Positions 1 through 9,862 of a DNA stretch of 47,773 nucleotides are shown here, piece by piece (position 1 is the stretch's first letter; each line of letters starts with the position of its first letter). A model generated the notes under the pieces. That model had not been told where the DNA came from, made no database searches, and saw nothing but the letters and a program-made list of their open reading frames with translations. Origin of the DNA: Nocardia coubleae NBRC 108252. Its GTDB lineage: Bacteria > Actinomycetota > Actinomycetes > Mycobacteriales > Mycobacteriaceae. A program made the translations under genes and the position numbers. The DNA lies in NCBI RefSeq assembly GCF_001612805.1, contig NZ_BDBD01000022.1, forward strand, positions 1-47,773, written 5' to 3'.

Positions 1-43
1 CCAATACCGTTTGGGTGCAAGACACCAAGCCCCCAACACAACC

Positions 44-90
44 AGAGGCGAAGTCTTCGGTGGATGAGGGACACCGAAGACTTCGCCTCT
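44..90. terminator. Long perfect hairpin, probable terminator
   Basis: Bases 44-62 and 72-90 are perfect 19-base complements around a 9-base loop. Each arm also contains a small odd palindrome (CGAAG-T-CTTCG), so the arms can fold on themselves as well. No T-run follows on either strand, so this is an actinobacterial-style terminator by inference, probably serving a gene left of the window. Apart from it I see nothing in bases 1-285 except several GTG codons with no ribosome binding site. Confidence 0.55.
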
Positions 91-285
91 ACCGATGACT
101 GTACCGGCGATTTTCGGGTGTTCCTCGGATACATAGCCAATTCTCAGATTCTTCCAAGCGGTGATCGGCGGCCGTTGTGAGTGTCTCCATCGACACGCGG
201 AAACTGTTGTCCGACAGGCCGGTCGACGCGAACTCAGGGTGTTCACCGATTGCCGAATTGTCTGTTTTCCCGGATTCTGGAGAGG

Positions 286-960
286 GTGACGCCTCCGCTC
301 GATGCCAGCTCCCCTCCCGCCGATCGATCCGTGCCGTCCCGGACCGTCATTCCCGTCGCACTGCTGGACTTACGCGCGGACCACGTCGACGAATTGCGCT
401 ACCCTGCCACGGCGGTGCTGATTTTCGCCGGGGTGCCCGGCGCGGGGAAATCCACTGCGCTGCAGCGCCTTTTCGGCGCCGACCCGAACGCGGAGCTACC
501 GGTGCGGACGGCAGCGGGTGCGCTGGTGCTCGATTCCAACCACGCCCGCAACCGATTGCGGCACCGCCTCGGCCGGGTGCCCTATCCCCTGTGGCGTCCG
601 CTGGTGCACCTGGCGCATTACCGGGCGATCCGCGCGGCGCTGCTGGTCGCCGACGGACCGGTCGCCATCCACGACTGCGCGACGTTCGCCTGGAGCCGTC
701 GCCTGATCGCGCGGTGGGCGCGCTCGGGTGAGCGCGAGGTGCACATGGTGCTGATCGATGTGCCCGCCACCCAGGCCAGGCGCGGTCAGGTCACTCGCGG
801 CAGGCGGGTGAACATCGTCGCCTTCGGCGCGCACTGCCGCCGCTGGGAGCGCCTGATGCGCGACCTCGACGCCCGGCCGCTACCCGCGTCGTCGGTCGTC
901 GTAGTCGACCGTCCCACCCTCACCGAGATCTCCCGGATCACCTTCGCGCCGCCCGCCTGA
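286..960 (+). CDS. P-loop AAA-type ATPase / small-molecule kinase-like protein
   Basis: A P-loop protein of about 224 residues. The Walker A motif GVPGAGKS lies near residues 49-56. It is followed by an acidic DSNH segment and an Arg-rich stretch, then VHMVLIDVPATQARRGQVTRG, which resembles the lid and nucleoside-binding region of zeta-toxin or AAA_33 type kinases. The substrate cannot be told from sequence. Start choice is uncertain: GTG at 286 directly abuts a purine run (GGAGAGG), which is too close for a normal ribosome binding site, and GTG codons at 181 and 331 are also in frame. The reading frame from 286 has normal high-GC third positions. It is transcribed away from the hairpin at 44-90 and converges on the lipid kinase gene. 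It could also be an orphan kinase of the PNKP type; no nuclease or toxin partner is visible nearby. Confidence 0.7.
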   Translation: MTPPLDASSPPADRSVPSRTVIPVALLDLRADHVDELRYPATAVLIFAGVPGAGKSTALQRLFGADPNAELPVRTAAGALVLDSNHARNRLRHRLGRVPYPLWRPLVHLAHYRAIRAALLVADGPVAIHDCATFAWSRRLIARWARSGEREVHMVLIDVPATQARRGQVTRGRRVNIVAFGAHCRRWERLMRDLDARPLPASSVVVVDRPTLTEISRITFAPPA

Positions 961-1077
961 TCGTGCTCGCCCGGTCGACGGTGCCGACCACAGGCATCGT
1001 CGACGGCATCGAACCGGGACCCGTCGTGCCTGATGGCGACACCGGTCACCGGGTGCCGACTCGCCAATCGTCCGCCG

Positions 1078-2028
1078 TCAGGGCACCAGCACCGTCAGTG
1101 CACCCGGCATCGCCTGCACGGTGACGGGAAGGGTGCCCGCCGGTTCACCGTCGGCGGTGGCATACCCACCCGACGCCGTGACGGTGATGCGGCGCGCGCG
1201 GTACCGCTTGGTGGAGGGGTGATCGATGCGCTTGCCCGCCGACAGGGCGGGCAGCAGGCGCGCCATCTCGAGTCGCGAGACCGCGCCGACCACCGTGATG
1301 TCGAGGTAGCCGTCGTCGGGCAGGGCGTCGGGGCACACCAGCATGCCGCCGCCGTAGGTGCGGGTGTTGCCGATGGGCGTCATCACGGCGTCGGTGTAGA
1401 TCACCGCGTGCGCGTCGTCGGGGTTGTCGAGCGCGCCGGGCGCCAGACCGGACATCTCGATCTGGAACGGCAGCGTGTAGCCGCGCATGAGTTCGGCGGC
1501 GGCGGCGAAGGTGTAGCGCAGCGGTCCGCGCGGGCGGCGCATCGCGTTGGCGCGCAACGTGACTCGCGCGTCGAAACCAGCGCCGACGATGGTGGCGAAC
1601 CAGGTGGGCGTGGCACCGGCGGATTCGATACGGCCCAGATCGATGGTCTTCGTGCGGCCGCGCAGCACGATCTCGGCGGCGGCGCGCGGGTCGCCGGTGG
1701 GGATGCCGAGTTCGCGGGCGAGGTCGTTGCCCGTGCCCGCGGGAACCAGCCCGAGCGGCACACCGGTGTGGGCGACGGCGGCGAGCAGCACGTTCATCAG
1801 ACCGTCACCGCCCACACAGACGACCGCGTCGGGCCGCCTGGCCGGGTCGGCGATCGCGGCGGCCACCTGCTCCACCGATTCCGCCGCGCTCGGCGCCCGC
1901 ACCTGTGCGACCTCGACGCCACCGGCCAGGGCTACCGCCAGGACCGCCTCGGCGACACCGTCACCGCGACCGGCACCGGAGTGCGGGTTGGTGACGAGCA
2001 ATAATCGCTGTACCGAATGCTGTTTCAC
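1078..2028 (-). CDS. Diacylglycerol/lipid kinase (DagK/YegS family)
   Basis: A 316-residue soluble lipid kinase of the DAGK catalytic family, expected to phosphorylate diacylglycerol or a related lipid with ATP at the inner face of the membrane. Seen in sequence: the N-terminal nucleotide-binding start LLLVTNPHSGAG, the glycine-rich GGDG at residues 73-76, and PAGTGNDLAREL at about 96-107, which is the family hallmark. The start is GTG at 2028. It overlaps the TGA of the upstream flavoprotein gene by four bases (GTGA), so the two are translationally coupled. Length and context match M. tuberculosis Rv2252, which sits beside Rv2251 in the same way. The C-terminal half has the usual beta-sandwich spacing. 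Function as lipid kinase is secure; the physiological lipid is not. Confidence 0.9.
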   Translation of the reverse strand: MKQHSVQRLLLVTNPHSGAGRGDGVAEAVLAVALAGGVEVAQVRAPSAAESVEQVAAAIADPARRPDAVVCVGGDGLMNVLLAAVAHTGVPLGLVPAGTGNDLARELGIPTGDPRAAAEIVLRGRTKTIDLGRIESAGATPTWFATIVGAGFDARVTLRANAMRRPRGPLRYTFAAAAELMRGYTLPFQIEMSGLAPGALDNPDDAHAVIYTDAVMTPIGNTRTYGGGMLVCPDALPDDGYLDITVVGAVSRLEMARLLPALSAGKRIDHPSTKRYRARRITVTASGGYATADGEPAGTLPVTVQAMPGALTVLVP

Positions 2029-3653
2029 GGCACCAGCTTTCCAGGATTCAGCACGCCTGCGGGGTCGAGTTCGTGTTTCACCGCCCGCAGCACCTGTACG
2101 CCCAGGTCACCGACCTCGGCGCCCATCCACGGACGGTGGTCGGCGCCGACGGCGTGATGGTGGGTGATGGTGGCACCGGCCGCCATGATGGCGTCGCCCG
2201 CGGCGGTCTTGGCGACGCGCCACTGCGCGATCGGATCCTCGAGCTGCTTGGCGACGACGGTGAAGTACAGCGACGCACCGGTCGGGTAGGTGTGCGAGAT
2301 GTGACACATCACCAGCGCGGGCGTGCCCTGGCCGGTGAGCGAATCCGACAGCGCGGCCGTCACTTTCGCCTTCAGGTTCGCCAGGTTCGACCAGCTGGTC
2401 GCGGTTTCCAGCGTCTCGCACAGCACCCCGACATCGAGCAGGGCGTCACGCAGGTAGGGCGCGGCGAAACGGCCGTGTTCCCACTGTTCGGCCGGGGCGG
2501 TCCCGAGCGCGGTTCCGCCGGCGGAGCTGAGCAGTTCGCTCGCTTCGGCGCTGCGGGCCGCGACGTGGGCGGCGGTGCCCTCAAAGGTCGTCACCGCAAG
2601 GCAGCCGGAGACCGGCGCACCGCCGATATCGCTCGAGCGGGCCAGGTTCAGGCCGGTCTCGGCCTCGTCGGACAGGCGAAGCACCGTCGGCGCCGCACCC
2701 GTCTGCACGACGGTGCGCAGGGCGGCCGCGCCGGTGGCGAAGTCGGGGAACGACCAGGCCTGGTAGGCGGTGGTTTCGGGGATCGGGTGCACCCGCACGG
2801 TGACCGAGGTGATCACGCCGAGCGTCCCCTCGGACCCGACGAACAGTTCGCGCAGGTCGGGCCCGGCCGCCGAGGCGGGCGCGCGGCCGAGATCGAGGGT
2901 GCCCCTCGGAGTGGCGACCACCAGTCGCTGGACCATGTCGTCGAAGCGGCCGTAGCCCGCCGACGCCTGCCCCGACGACCTGGTCGCGGCGAACCCGCCG
3001 ATGGTGGCGAATTCGAAACTCTGCGGGAAATGCCCGAGCGAAAGACCGTGTGCCGCAAGTAGTTTCTCCGCCTGCGGGCCGGTGAGCCCGGCACCGAGGG
3101 TGGCGGTGCCACTCACCGCGTCCACGTCGGTGAGGGTGTCGAGCCTGCGCAGGTCGAGCGCGATCACGGTGGGGAATCGGCCGCGCACCGGGTCGACGCC
3201 GCCGACCACACTGGTGCCGCCACCGAAGGGCACCACCGCGATGCCGTGCGCGGAGCAGTACCGCAGTACGGCCAGCACCGCGTTGTGGTCGGCGGGCGCG
3301 ACGATCGCGTCGGGCGCGTCCTGCGGGCGGGTGTCGCGGCGGCGCAGCAGGTCGAGGGTGCTCTTCCCGCCGGCATGCCGCAGCCGGTCGATGTCGTCGG
3401 TGCTGACGTGCTCGGCACCGACCAGGGCAGCGAGGTCCGCGCGGGTGCTGGCGGTGAGCGTGCTCGCGACCAGCGGCACGTCGCCCTCGTCGCGTCGTGC
3501 CGCCGGCTCACCCGAGATCCCGAAGACCTGGGTGAGCAGGCCGCGGATCTGCGCCGACAGGGGTTGATGTCCGGCGGGCACACCCCAGGCGTCCCACACC
3601 ATACTCGGCCGTTCGGCCGTCGATCCGGACATTTCGCTGTTCAACTCGACCAT
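2025..3653 (-). CDS. FAD-binding oxidase, alkyl-dihydroxyacetonephosphate synthase-like
   Basis: A 542-residue VAO/PCMH-type flavoprotein closely resembling eukaryotic AGPS, which swaps the acyl chain of acyl-DHAP for a fatty alcohol to make the ether bond. The FAD pyrophosphate loop PFGGGTSVVGG is at about 142-152. The second FAD segment contains RSSGQASAGYGRFDDMV and later GSEGTLGVITSVTV. The C-terminal half keeps a His triplet (about 498-500) and a Tyr in SHTYPTGASLYF (about 456), positions recalled as catalytic in AGPS. The ATG at 3653 has AGGA eight bases upstream. The gene is divergent from a TetR regulator and glpD and coupled to a lipid kinase, so all three enzymes touch DHAP/G3P-derived lipids. 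It corresponds to M. tuberculosis Rv2251. Whether it makes ether lipids or acts as a 2-hydroxyacid dehydrogenase is open. Confidence 0.85.
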   Translation of the reverse strand: MVELNSEMSGSTAERPSMVWDAWGVPAGHQPLSAQIRGLLTQVFGISGEPAARRDEGDVPLVASTLTASTRADLAALVGAEHVSTDDIDRLRHAGGKSTLDLLRRRDTRPQDAPDAIVAPADHNAVLAVLRYCSAHGIAVVPFGGGTSVVGGVDPVRGRFPTVIALDLRRLDTLTDVDAVSGTATLGAGLTGPQAEKLLAAHGLSLGHFPQSFEFATIGGFAATRSSGQASAGYGRFDDMVQRLVVATPRGTLDLGRAPASAAGPDLRELFVGSEGTLGVITSVTVRVHPIPETTAYQAWSFPDFATGAAALRTVVQTGAAPTVLRLSDEAETGLNLARSSDIGGAPVSGCLAVTTFEGTAAHVAARSAEASELLSSAGGTALGTAPAEQWEHGRFAAPYLRDALLDVGVLCETLETATSWSNLANLKAKVTAALSDSLTGQGTPALVMCHISHTYPTGASLYFTVVAKQLEDPIAQWRVAKTAAGDAIMAAGATITHHHAVGADHRPWMGAEVGDLGVQVLRAVKHELDPAGVLNPGKLVP

Positions 3654-3664
3654 GCGTTACATCC

Positions 3665-3679
3665 TGACATATAGTGTCA
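3665..3679. promoter_or_regulatory. Inverted repeat, candidate TetR operator
   Basis: TGACA-TATAG-TGTCA is a perfect 5-5-5 inverted repeat lying 12 bases before the flavoprotein start and between the two divergent transcription units. A TATAGT hexamer (3670-3675) inside it fits a -10 element for the + strand, and TATATG fits one for the - strand. A natural guess is that the TetR protein encoded at 3846 binds here and controls both directions. Confidence 0.45.
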
Positions 3680-3845
3680 AGCAGTAACTACACGAGATCT
3701 CCTCGAGTCGGCCTCTACCCAGTTGTCGGATGTCACTGCCGCGAATTCGCGGCGACGAACCCACCGGCGCGCTCGATACCCTTGGGCGTTCCGGCCAGAC
3801 CACGGCGCTCACCACGGCGTCGTCGACACCATGGGGGTGTACAGG

Positions 3846-4439
3846 ATGATCGACCTCGCGGCTCGAGCCGACCAGCGGCTTTCGCCTACCGATATGGCGA
3901 TTCTCGATGCCGCGCGGGCCTGCGTCGTCGATTTCGGGGTGCGCCGCACCACGCTCACCGAAGTGGCACGCCGCGCCGGTGTGAGCAGGCCGACGGTGTA
4001 CCGGCGGTGGCCGGACACCGGCTCGCTCATCGCGGAACTGCTGGTGCGCGAGCTGCGCACCATCGTCGCCGAGACCATGCCCGACACCGGCCTCGGCCTC
4101 GACCGGCTGGTGCGCGGCATCGTGGCGGGTGCGGCGGCGGTGCGGGCGAACGCGGTGTTCGCCAAGATCTTCCGCACCGACACCGACCTCATGCTCACCT
4201 ACGTGTTCGGCAGGCTCGGGCGCAATCAGCGCACGCTCATCGAACTGTTCGCCACCGCGATCCGGATCGGCCAGGAGGACGGGTCGATCCGGGCGGGCGA
4301 GCCCGAGCAGCTGGCCGCCATGCTGCTGCTCATCGCCCAGTCGGCGGTGCAGTCGGCGGGCACGATGGCGCCGTTGCTCGAGGGTGCGCAGTTCGACACC
4401 GAGCTGGCGAGGGCGATCGAGGGTTACCTGCTTCCCTGA
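3846..4439 (+). CDS. TetR/AcrR family regulator
   Basis: A one-domain TetR repressor of about 197 residues. The helix-turn-helix spans TTLTEVARRAGVSRPTVYRRW near residues 35-55, and an all-helical ligand domain follows. The chosen start is ATG 3846, which has GGGGG eight bases upstream; ATG 3831 is an in-frame alternative, and a still longer frame to 3723 would add an Arg-rich low-complexity leader that I discount. glpD begins only 18 bases after the stop, so the two are probably one transcript. The gene is divergent from the flavoprotein/lipid-kinase pair, as Rv2250c is in M. tuberculosis. The likely ligand is a glycerol-phosphate-derived or acyl compound, but this is inference. Confidence 0.85.
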   Translation: MIDLAARADQRLSPTDMAILDAARACVVDFGVRRTTLTEVARRAGVSRPTVYRRWPDTGSLIAELLVRELRTIVAETMPDTGLGLDRLVRGIVAGAAAVRANAVFAKIFRTDTDLMLTYVFGRLGRNQRTLIELFATAIRIGQEDGSIRAGEPEQLAAMLLLIAQSAVQSAGTMAPLLEGAQFDTELARAIEGYLLP

Positions 4440-4457
4440 ACCCCGACAAGGATTGTG

Positions 4458-6017
<1,560 letters not shown>

Positions 6018-6416
6018 GCCGCCCGACTCCGGAAGCGGCCTTCGACCGCGTAGCCCTGCACGAAGCGGCCACAGGCAGCCGGCCGCCTCGGGGCCGCAGG
6101 TGCTGCGTGGCCAATTCGGCTCGGCGTGCGAACGCTGATCCGCAACCGCGCCCGGCACCGGCACTTCGGAGACTCGGCCCCGCGCGGTGTAAGCCTTCGG
6201 ATGAGTCGCAGTCGGCCGTAGGGACACGTCGGCACCCCAGCGCGGCCTGTGCCTTCGACCGCTACACCGACTCGAGGAGCCAGGGCCGGCGCAAGGCCAC
6301 GCATTGCGAATAGGGCGCAGGACAGTCGCACACCCGCCGCCTGGACGCAGCGCCGGCGGACGGGTGGCGACTGGTGATGCGGGCCGGCACCACCGACTCG
6401 GACCCCCAACGACGGG
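6018..6416. other. 399-base intergenic region without a convincing gene
   Basis: This lies between convergent glpD and the acetyltransferase gene. The short frames across it have no ribosome binding site and Arg-rich compositions typical of noncoding high-GC DNA. A weak stem GCGGCC / GGCCGC (6065-6070 with 6081-6086) could help termination of glpD. I see no RNA gene or repeat with known form. Confidence 0.5.
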
Positions 6417-7052
6417 TCAGTCGTACACCCAGCCCCTCAGATCGACGCGCATGCACGCGCGCGGCCATTCGTCGAGGCCGTTGGCGGATTCCTCGGCGCG
6501 GACAGCGCGCAGGCCAGGTGGTTCGTCGTCGACCGGGATGTAGGTGAAGCCGAGCCGCTCGTAGTAGGGACCGTTCCAGGGGACCTCGGTGAAGGTGGTG
6601 AGGGTGAGTTCGTGCAGGCCCTGGGATTTCGCCCAGGTGACGGCGTGGTCGATCAGGCTCTTGCCGATCCGCAGACCGGCGTAGGCGGGGTCTACCGACA
6701 CCTGGTCGATGTGCGGTTGCCCGTCGACGATGCCGAGCAGCAGGTAACCGATCGGTTCGTCCTGCGCATCGGGCCACACCCAGGCGCGTTCGCCGACGAG
6801 GAACTCGCGCAGCAGTTCCGCCGACGGCGGCTCGTCCTCGGCGACGGCGACCATGCCGATCTCGGCGAACGGCGCACCGGCGCGACGTTCGATCTCCTGC
6901 AGCGTGGCGATATCGCGTTCGCGGGCCGGCCGGATCGGTCCGCCCGGCCGGACGAGCTCGCCGACCCGGATCGGTTCACGTCGCTGAACGGGGCCGCCCG
7001 GTGCGATGGGATAGCCGGTAACCAGCGCGGGTACGTGCTCGAGGCCGGTCAT
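6417..7052 (-). CDS. GNAT family N-acetyltransferase
   Basis: A 211-residue protein whose GNAT fold begins near residue 40 (GPIRPARERDIATLQEIERRAG). The segment QVSVDPAYAGLRIGKSLIDHAV is the beta4-alpha3 acetyl-CoA pyrophosphate loop, and TLTTFTEVPWNGPYYERLGF is the usual C-terminal acceptor region. The chosen ATG at 7052 overlaps the stop of the upstream TetR gene by four bases (ATGA), so the two are translationally coupled and the regulator probably controls the enzyme. The roughly 40-residue leader before the fold is not part of the core domain. The substrate is unknown: small amines, antibiotics or protein N-termini are all possible for this family. Confidence 0.85.
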   Translation of the reverse strand: MTGLEHVPALVTGYPIAPGGPVQRREPIRVGELVRPGGPIRPARERDIATLQEIERRAGAPFAEIGMVAVAEDEPPSAELLREFLVGERAWVWPDAQDEPIGYLLLGIVDGQPHIDQVSVDPAYAGLRIGKSLIDHAVTWAKSQGLHELTLTTFTEVPWNGPYYERLGFTYIPVDDEPPGLRAVRAEESANGLDEWPRACMRVDLRGWVYD

Positions 7053-7690
7053 CGCACCTCCACGGGGGTGGCGAGGATGCCGTTGAGCAGCGCGTTCAGT
7101 GCCCACCGGGTGCGGGCGGCGGCGTCGCCCGCCAGGTGCTCGCGGGCGGCGGTGATGTTCGGGTAGCTCCGGGCGGGCAGGCCGGCGAGACGGCGCGAGA
7201 CGGTCGTGTCGTCGTAGACGGCCCGCTCGGCGGCCGCGGCGGTGATGTGCGGGTACAGCAGGTCGACGGCCCAGGCGGCCCTGGCCGGGTCGAGCCCGCC
7301 CTCGCGCAGCAGGCCGAGCAACTGCTCGACCAGCCCGAGCGCGCGACCGGTGGACCGGGCGAACGCGACGAGCGCGAGACCTTCGTGGCGGCCGAGCGCG
7401 TCGACGGCCGAGGTGACGAGGGCTTCCAGGCGCTCGCGCCAGTCGCCGTGGGTAGGTGTCGGCACGGCGGCCAGGACGTGGTCGAGCATGCCCGTCATCA
7501 GGTCGTCGCGATTGGCGACGTAGACGTAGAGCGAGGCGGCACCGGTATCGAGTTCCTGCGCCACCCGGCGCATGGTGAGCGCGGCCGATCCCTCGGAGTC
7601 GAGGATGCGCAATCCGGTCTCGATGACGATGTCACGACTCAGTGGAGCTTTCGCCGGTCTGGCCCGGCGACTGACGGGTGCGGCATTCAT
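7049..7690 (-). CDS. TetR family regulator with TetR-type C-terminal domain
   Basis: A 213-residue regulator. The helix-turn-helix is AALTMRRVAQELDTGAASLYVYV (about 36-58), and the C-terminal part resembles the tetracycline-repressor dimerisation domain in length and in its LLYPHITAAAAERAVYDD segment. It is the first gene of a two-gene unit with the GNAT acetyltransferase (4-base overlap), so it likely senses a compound that the acetyltransferase modifies. A short inverted repeat sits 40 bases upstream (7730-7742) and is the natural candidate operator. Confidence 0.85.
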   Translation of the reverse strand: MNAAPVSRRARPAKAPLSRDIVIETGLRILDSEGSAALTMRRVAQELDTGAASLYVYVANRDDLMTGMLDHVLAAVPTPTHGDWRERLEALVTSAVDALGRHEGLALVAFARSTGRALGLVEQLLGLLREGGLDPARAAWAVDLLYPHITAAAAERAVYDDTTVSRRLAGLPARSYPNITAAREHLAGDAAARTRWALNALLNGILATPVEVR

Positions 7691-7729
7691 GGCAGGTAAT
7701 CCTACTCGCCACCCGAACGTCGTTTGCGA

Positions 7730-7742
7730 CGAACAATGTTCG
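7730..7742. promoter_or_regulatory. Short inverted repeat upstream of TetR/GNAT unit
   Basis: CGAAC-AAT-GTTCG, a perfect 5-3-5 repeat between the divergent TetR and FHA genes. The arms resemble half of an actinobacterial SOS box, but the spacing is 3 rather than 4 and the outer T/A are absent, so autoregulation by the adjacent TetR protein is more likely. Confidence 0.35.
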
Positions 7743-7842
7743 CGAGACCGTCCGGTCAGTTTGCGAAGCCTGCGACAACCCGCTTCCGAGCCCGCCGTGT
7801 CCCTCTATGCTGGCAGTGACCCCGTCCGACAAGGAGGCGTTG

Positions 7843-9003
7843 ATGCGCGCGCATTCGTCCACCGTGGCAATCGTGCCCGGTACCGGAATCGTCGCTCGGT
7901 TCGGCGATGTCGTGGTCTATCTGGCCGGCGAGACACCGTCGACCGACCGGTTACTCGGTGCGGTCGAGACCGTCGCGCTCAACACCACAGCCTCGGCACC
8001 CGGTGCGGCACTCGCCCAGCGGCTGGCCGGGGTGGTGTTCGGCGGCGCGTCGGCGCCACCGCCGTTCGGTGTTCTCGCTCCCACCGCCGACGGGATCCTG
8101 ATCTTGTTGCGCGGCACCGTGATCGCGGAGGTCTCCGGCGCCGAGGGCAACCGCCGCCTGGCCGGGGATCGCGCCTTCACCTGGGTCGACGAGATCATTC
8201 GCGAACCGGTCCGCCGCATCGCCATCGGCGCCGAGATGGCCGACCCGACCAGCGCCAACCCGCGAACGGATCTGCGCGCGGGCATCGTCAACGGCAACGG
8301 TTTCGTGCTCAACCTGGGCCGTCGGCGCGGTCCCGCACCGCGCCGGGTGGAGGCGATCGACGAACCACCACCCACCGAGGCCACCGGTTTCCAGGCGGTG
8401 CGCCCGCGCAGCGAGGGCGAGCCCGCCGCGGCTCAGCCGTCGACCAGTGGTTTCGCCGTGGCCGACGAACCGGTGACGAGCATTCCGGACGGTGAGACCG
8501 TGAGTGTGGGTGCTCGGCCCGATTCCGGCGAGGGCGCCACCGTGAGCACCGGTCCGCGCAATTCCCCCGCCGCGCATGCACCGCTGGCCTGGTCACAGGC
8601 GATCGACGCCGCCAAGCGTGCCGAGCCGGTGGGGCTGCGCAAAAACCAAGAGCACCTGGGCAATTCGACCAGTCCGCGGGGCGCCTTGGTCACCGAGGAC
8701 GGTCTGAGCTATCCCCTCGACCGGCCATATGTACTGGGCCGCAACCCCTCTGGCGACAATTCCGTTCGCCAGTCCGCTGCCACGCCGATCCTGATCGAAC
8801 GCGATCGGCTGGTCTCGCGGGTTCACGCCTTCGTCGACCCCGACCGGGGCAAGGTGTTCGTCCGCGAAGCGCCCGCCACCTCAGGCACCTATTTCGCCGC
8901 CCCCGACAGCGACCGGTGGTCGCGGGTCGGCACCCTCCCGATCGAACTGCAGCCGGGCTGGCGCCTGCGTATCAATGATTTCCTGCTGACCTACTGCGTC
9001 TGA
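7843..9003 (+). CDS. FHA domain-containing protein
   Basis: A 386-residue protein. Residues from about 1 to 150 form a beta-rich domain I do not recognise (STVAIVPGTGIVARFGDVVVY at its start). A disordered, Pro/Glu/Ser-rich linker of roughly 120 residues follows. The C-terminal 100 residues are a forkhead-associated domain: YVLGRNPSGD, then LVSRVHAFV (the conserved S-x-x-H) and SGTYF. FHA domains bind phosphothreonine, so a role downstream of Ser/Thr protein kinases is likely. ATG 7843 is fixed by AAGGAGG six bases upstream; a TATGCT hexamer at 7806-7811 may be the -10 element. No kinase, phosphatase or type VII secretion gene is adjacent. Confidence 0.85.
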   Translation: MRAHSSTVAIVPGTGIVARFGDVVVYLAGETPSTDRLLGAVETVALNTTASAPGAALAQRLAGVVFGGASAPPPFGVLAPTADGILILLRGTVIAEVSGAEGNRRLAGDRAFTWVDEIIREPVRRIAIGAEMADPTSANPRTDLRAGIVNGNGFVLNLGRRRGPAPRRVEAIDEPPPTEATGFQAVRPRSEGEPAAAQPSTSGFAVADEPVTSIPDGETVSVGARPDSGEGATVSTGPRNSPAAHAPLAWSQAIDAAKRAEPVGLRKNQEHLGNSTSPRGALVTEDGLSYPLDRPYVLGRNPSGDNSVRQSAATPILIERDRLVSRVHAFVDPDRGKVFVREAPATSGTYFAAPDSDRWSRVGTLPIELQPGWRLRINDFLLTYCV

Positions 9004-9029
9004 GCTCCGCGAGCCCGAGACCATCCCGA

Positions 9030-9072
9030 CGCCCGTGCGTGGTGCACCACGGGCGCCGGATCACGATCCGGC
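9030..9072. terminator. Tandem hairpins between convergent genes
   Basis: CGCCCGTG (9030-9037) pairs with CACGGGCG (9048-9055). A second stem, GCCGGAT (9055-9061) with ATCCGGC (9066-9072), abuts it. They lie between the convergent FHA and integration-host-factor genes, so they probably end transcription from both sides. No T-run is present. Confidence 0.55.
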
Positions 9073-9387
9073 TCAGGCCTCGAGGGCGTCGAGCAGTGCC
9101 GCGCGCTGGCGTGCACCGAGACCACCGATACGACGATCCTCGGGGATCTCGGCCTGATCCATCAGCTTGGCCGCCTTCACCGGGCCAACGCCCGGCAGCG
9201 CCTTGATCACGGCCGCGACCTTGGTCTTCTTGACCAGGTCGTCGCTGTCGGCCTTCTTGAGCAGATCGGCGACGGTGACCTTGCCCTCCTTCACCTTGCC
9301 GATCAGTTCCGAGCGCGCCTTGCGCACGGCAGCCGCTTTGGCCAACGCCTCGGTGCGCTGTTCGGCGGTCATCGTAGGCAGTGCCAT
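9073..9387 (-). CDS. Integration host factor, actinobacterial type (mIHF family)
   Basis: A 104-residue nucleoid-associated DNA-binding protein. The C-terminal part carries the helix-two-turn-helix segment KALPGVGPVKAAKLMDQAEI and the family ending RIGGLGARQRAALLDAL, as in M. tuberculosis mIHF (Rv1388). ATG 9387 is fixed by GGAGGA four bases upstream. The canonical mIHF gene lies beside gmk and rpoZ, from memory; here neither is present, so this is probably a second, stand-alone paralogue. It would be expected to bend DNA and affect nucleoid packing. Family assignment is secure, the paralogue status is inference because the rest of the genome is not seen. Confidence 0.88.
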   Translation of the reverse strand: MALPTMTAEQRTEALAKAAAVRKARSELIGKVKEGKVTVADLLKKADSDDLVKKTKVAAVIKALPGVGPVKAAKLMDQAEIPEDRRIGGLGARQRAALLDALEA

Positions 9388-9862
9388 GTCTCCTCCGCTT
9401 CCACTCGTCACTCGAACATCTGATTGACGGACCGAGTAAACAGCACGAAATCAGCAGCATCAGTCCGACACACCGCGAGGATACGCCGATGAGTTTTGCG
9501 AGGTGAGCACGTCTTAATGGGTGAACGCCCTGCAAGGCGGACGAAAAGGACGAAACGAAAGTTTCCTAACACCAGGTAACACGCTGATGACCGGCAGCGA
9601 CATCATCAACAGAAGCACCGAACGGGACAAAGGTTCAACGGCGAACCACGGAGGATCAACGAAGCTCCTCGGCAACCGGGCGCGAACGATGCGAATCGTT
9701 CGTCACCGTGTCCACGACGGCCGCTGAAACAGCTACACAGTTGTGCGCCAGAAGTTTCCGGCATCCGCATGTTCGATCGACCCGGACCTCGGATGTGCCT
9801 CGGGCGCCTCGATGCGCAACAATGACGCGACCAGGCGAACCCTTTTGCACACTGGAGTTGCG
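9388..9862. other. 475-base divergent intergenic region with an 8-4-8 inverted repeat
   Basis: This region separates the mIHF-like gene from the membrane protein gene and must hold both promoters. CGAACGAT-GCGA-ATCGTTCG at 9683-9702 is a perfect inverted repeat 160 bases before the membrane protein start and is a candidate operator. A frame at 9521-9727 has no ribosome binding site and an implausible composition, so I do not call it. No RNA gene is recognised. Confidence 0.45.

Noticed and set aside
7730..7742. SOS (LexA) box
   Set aside because: Arms CGAAC/GTTCG are 3 bases apart and lack the flanking T and A of the actinobacterial consensus. The repeat at 9683-9702 was rejected on the same grounds (10-base inner spacing).
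9521..9727. A small gene in the mIHF/membrane protein gap
   Set aside because: No ribosome binding site, and composition unlike neighbouring proteins.
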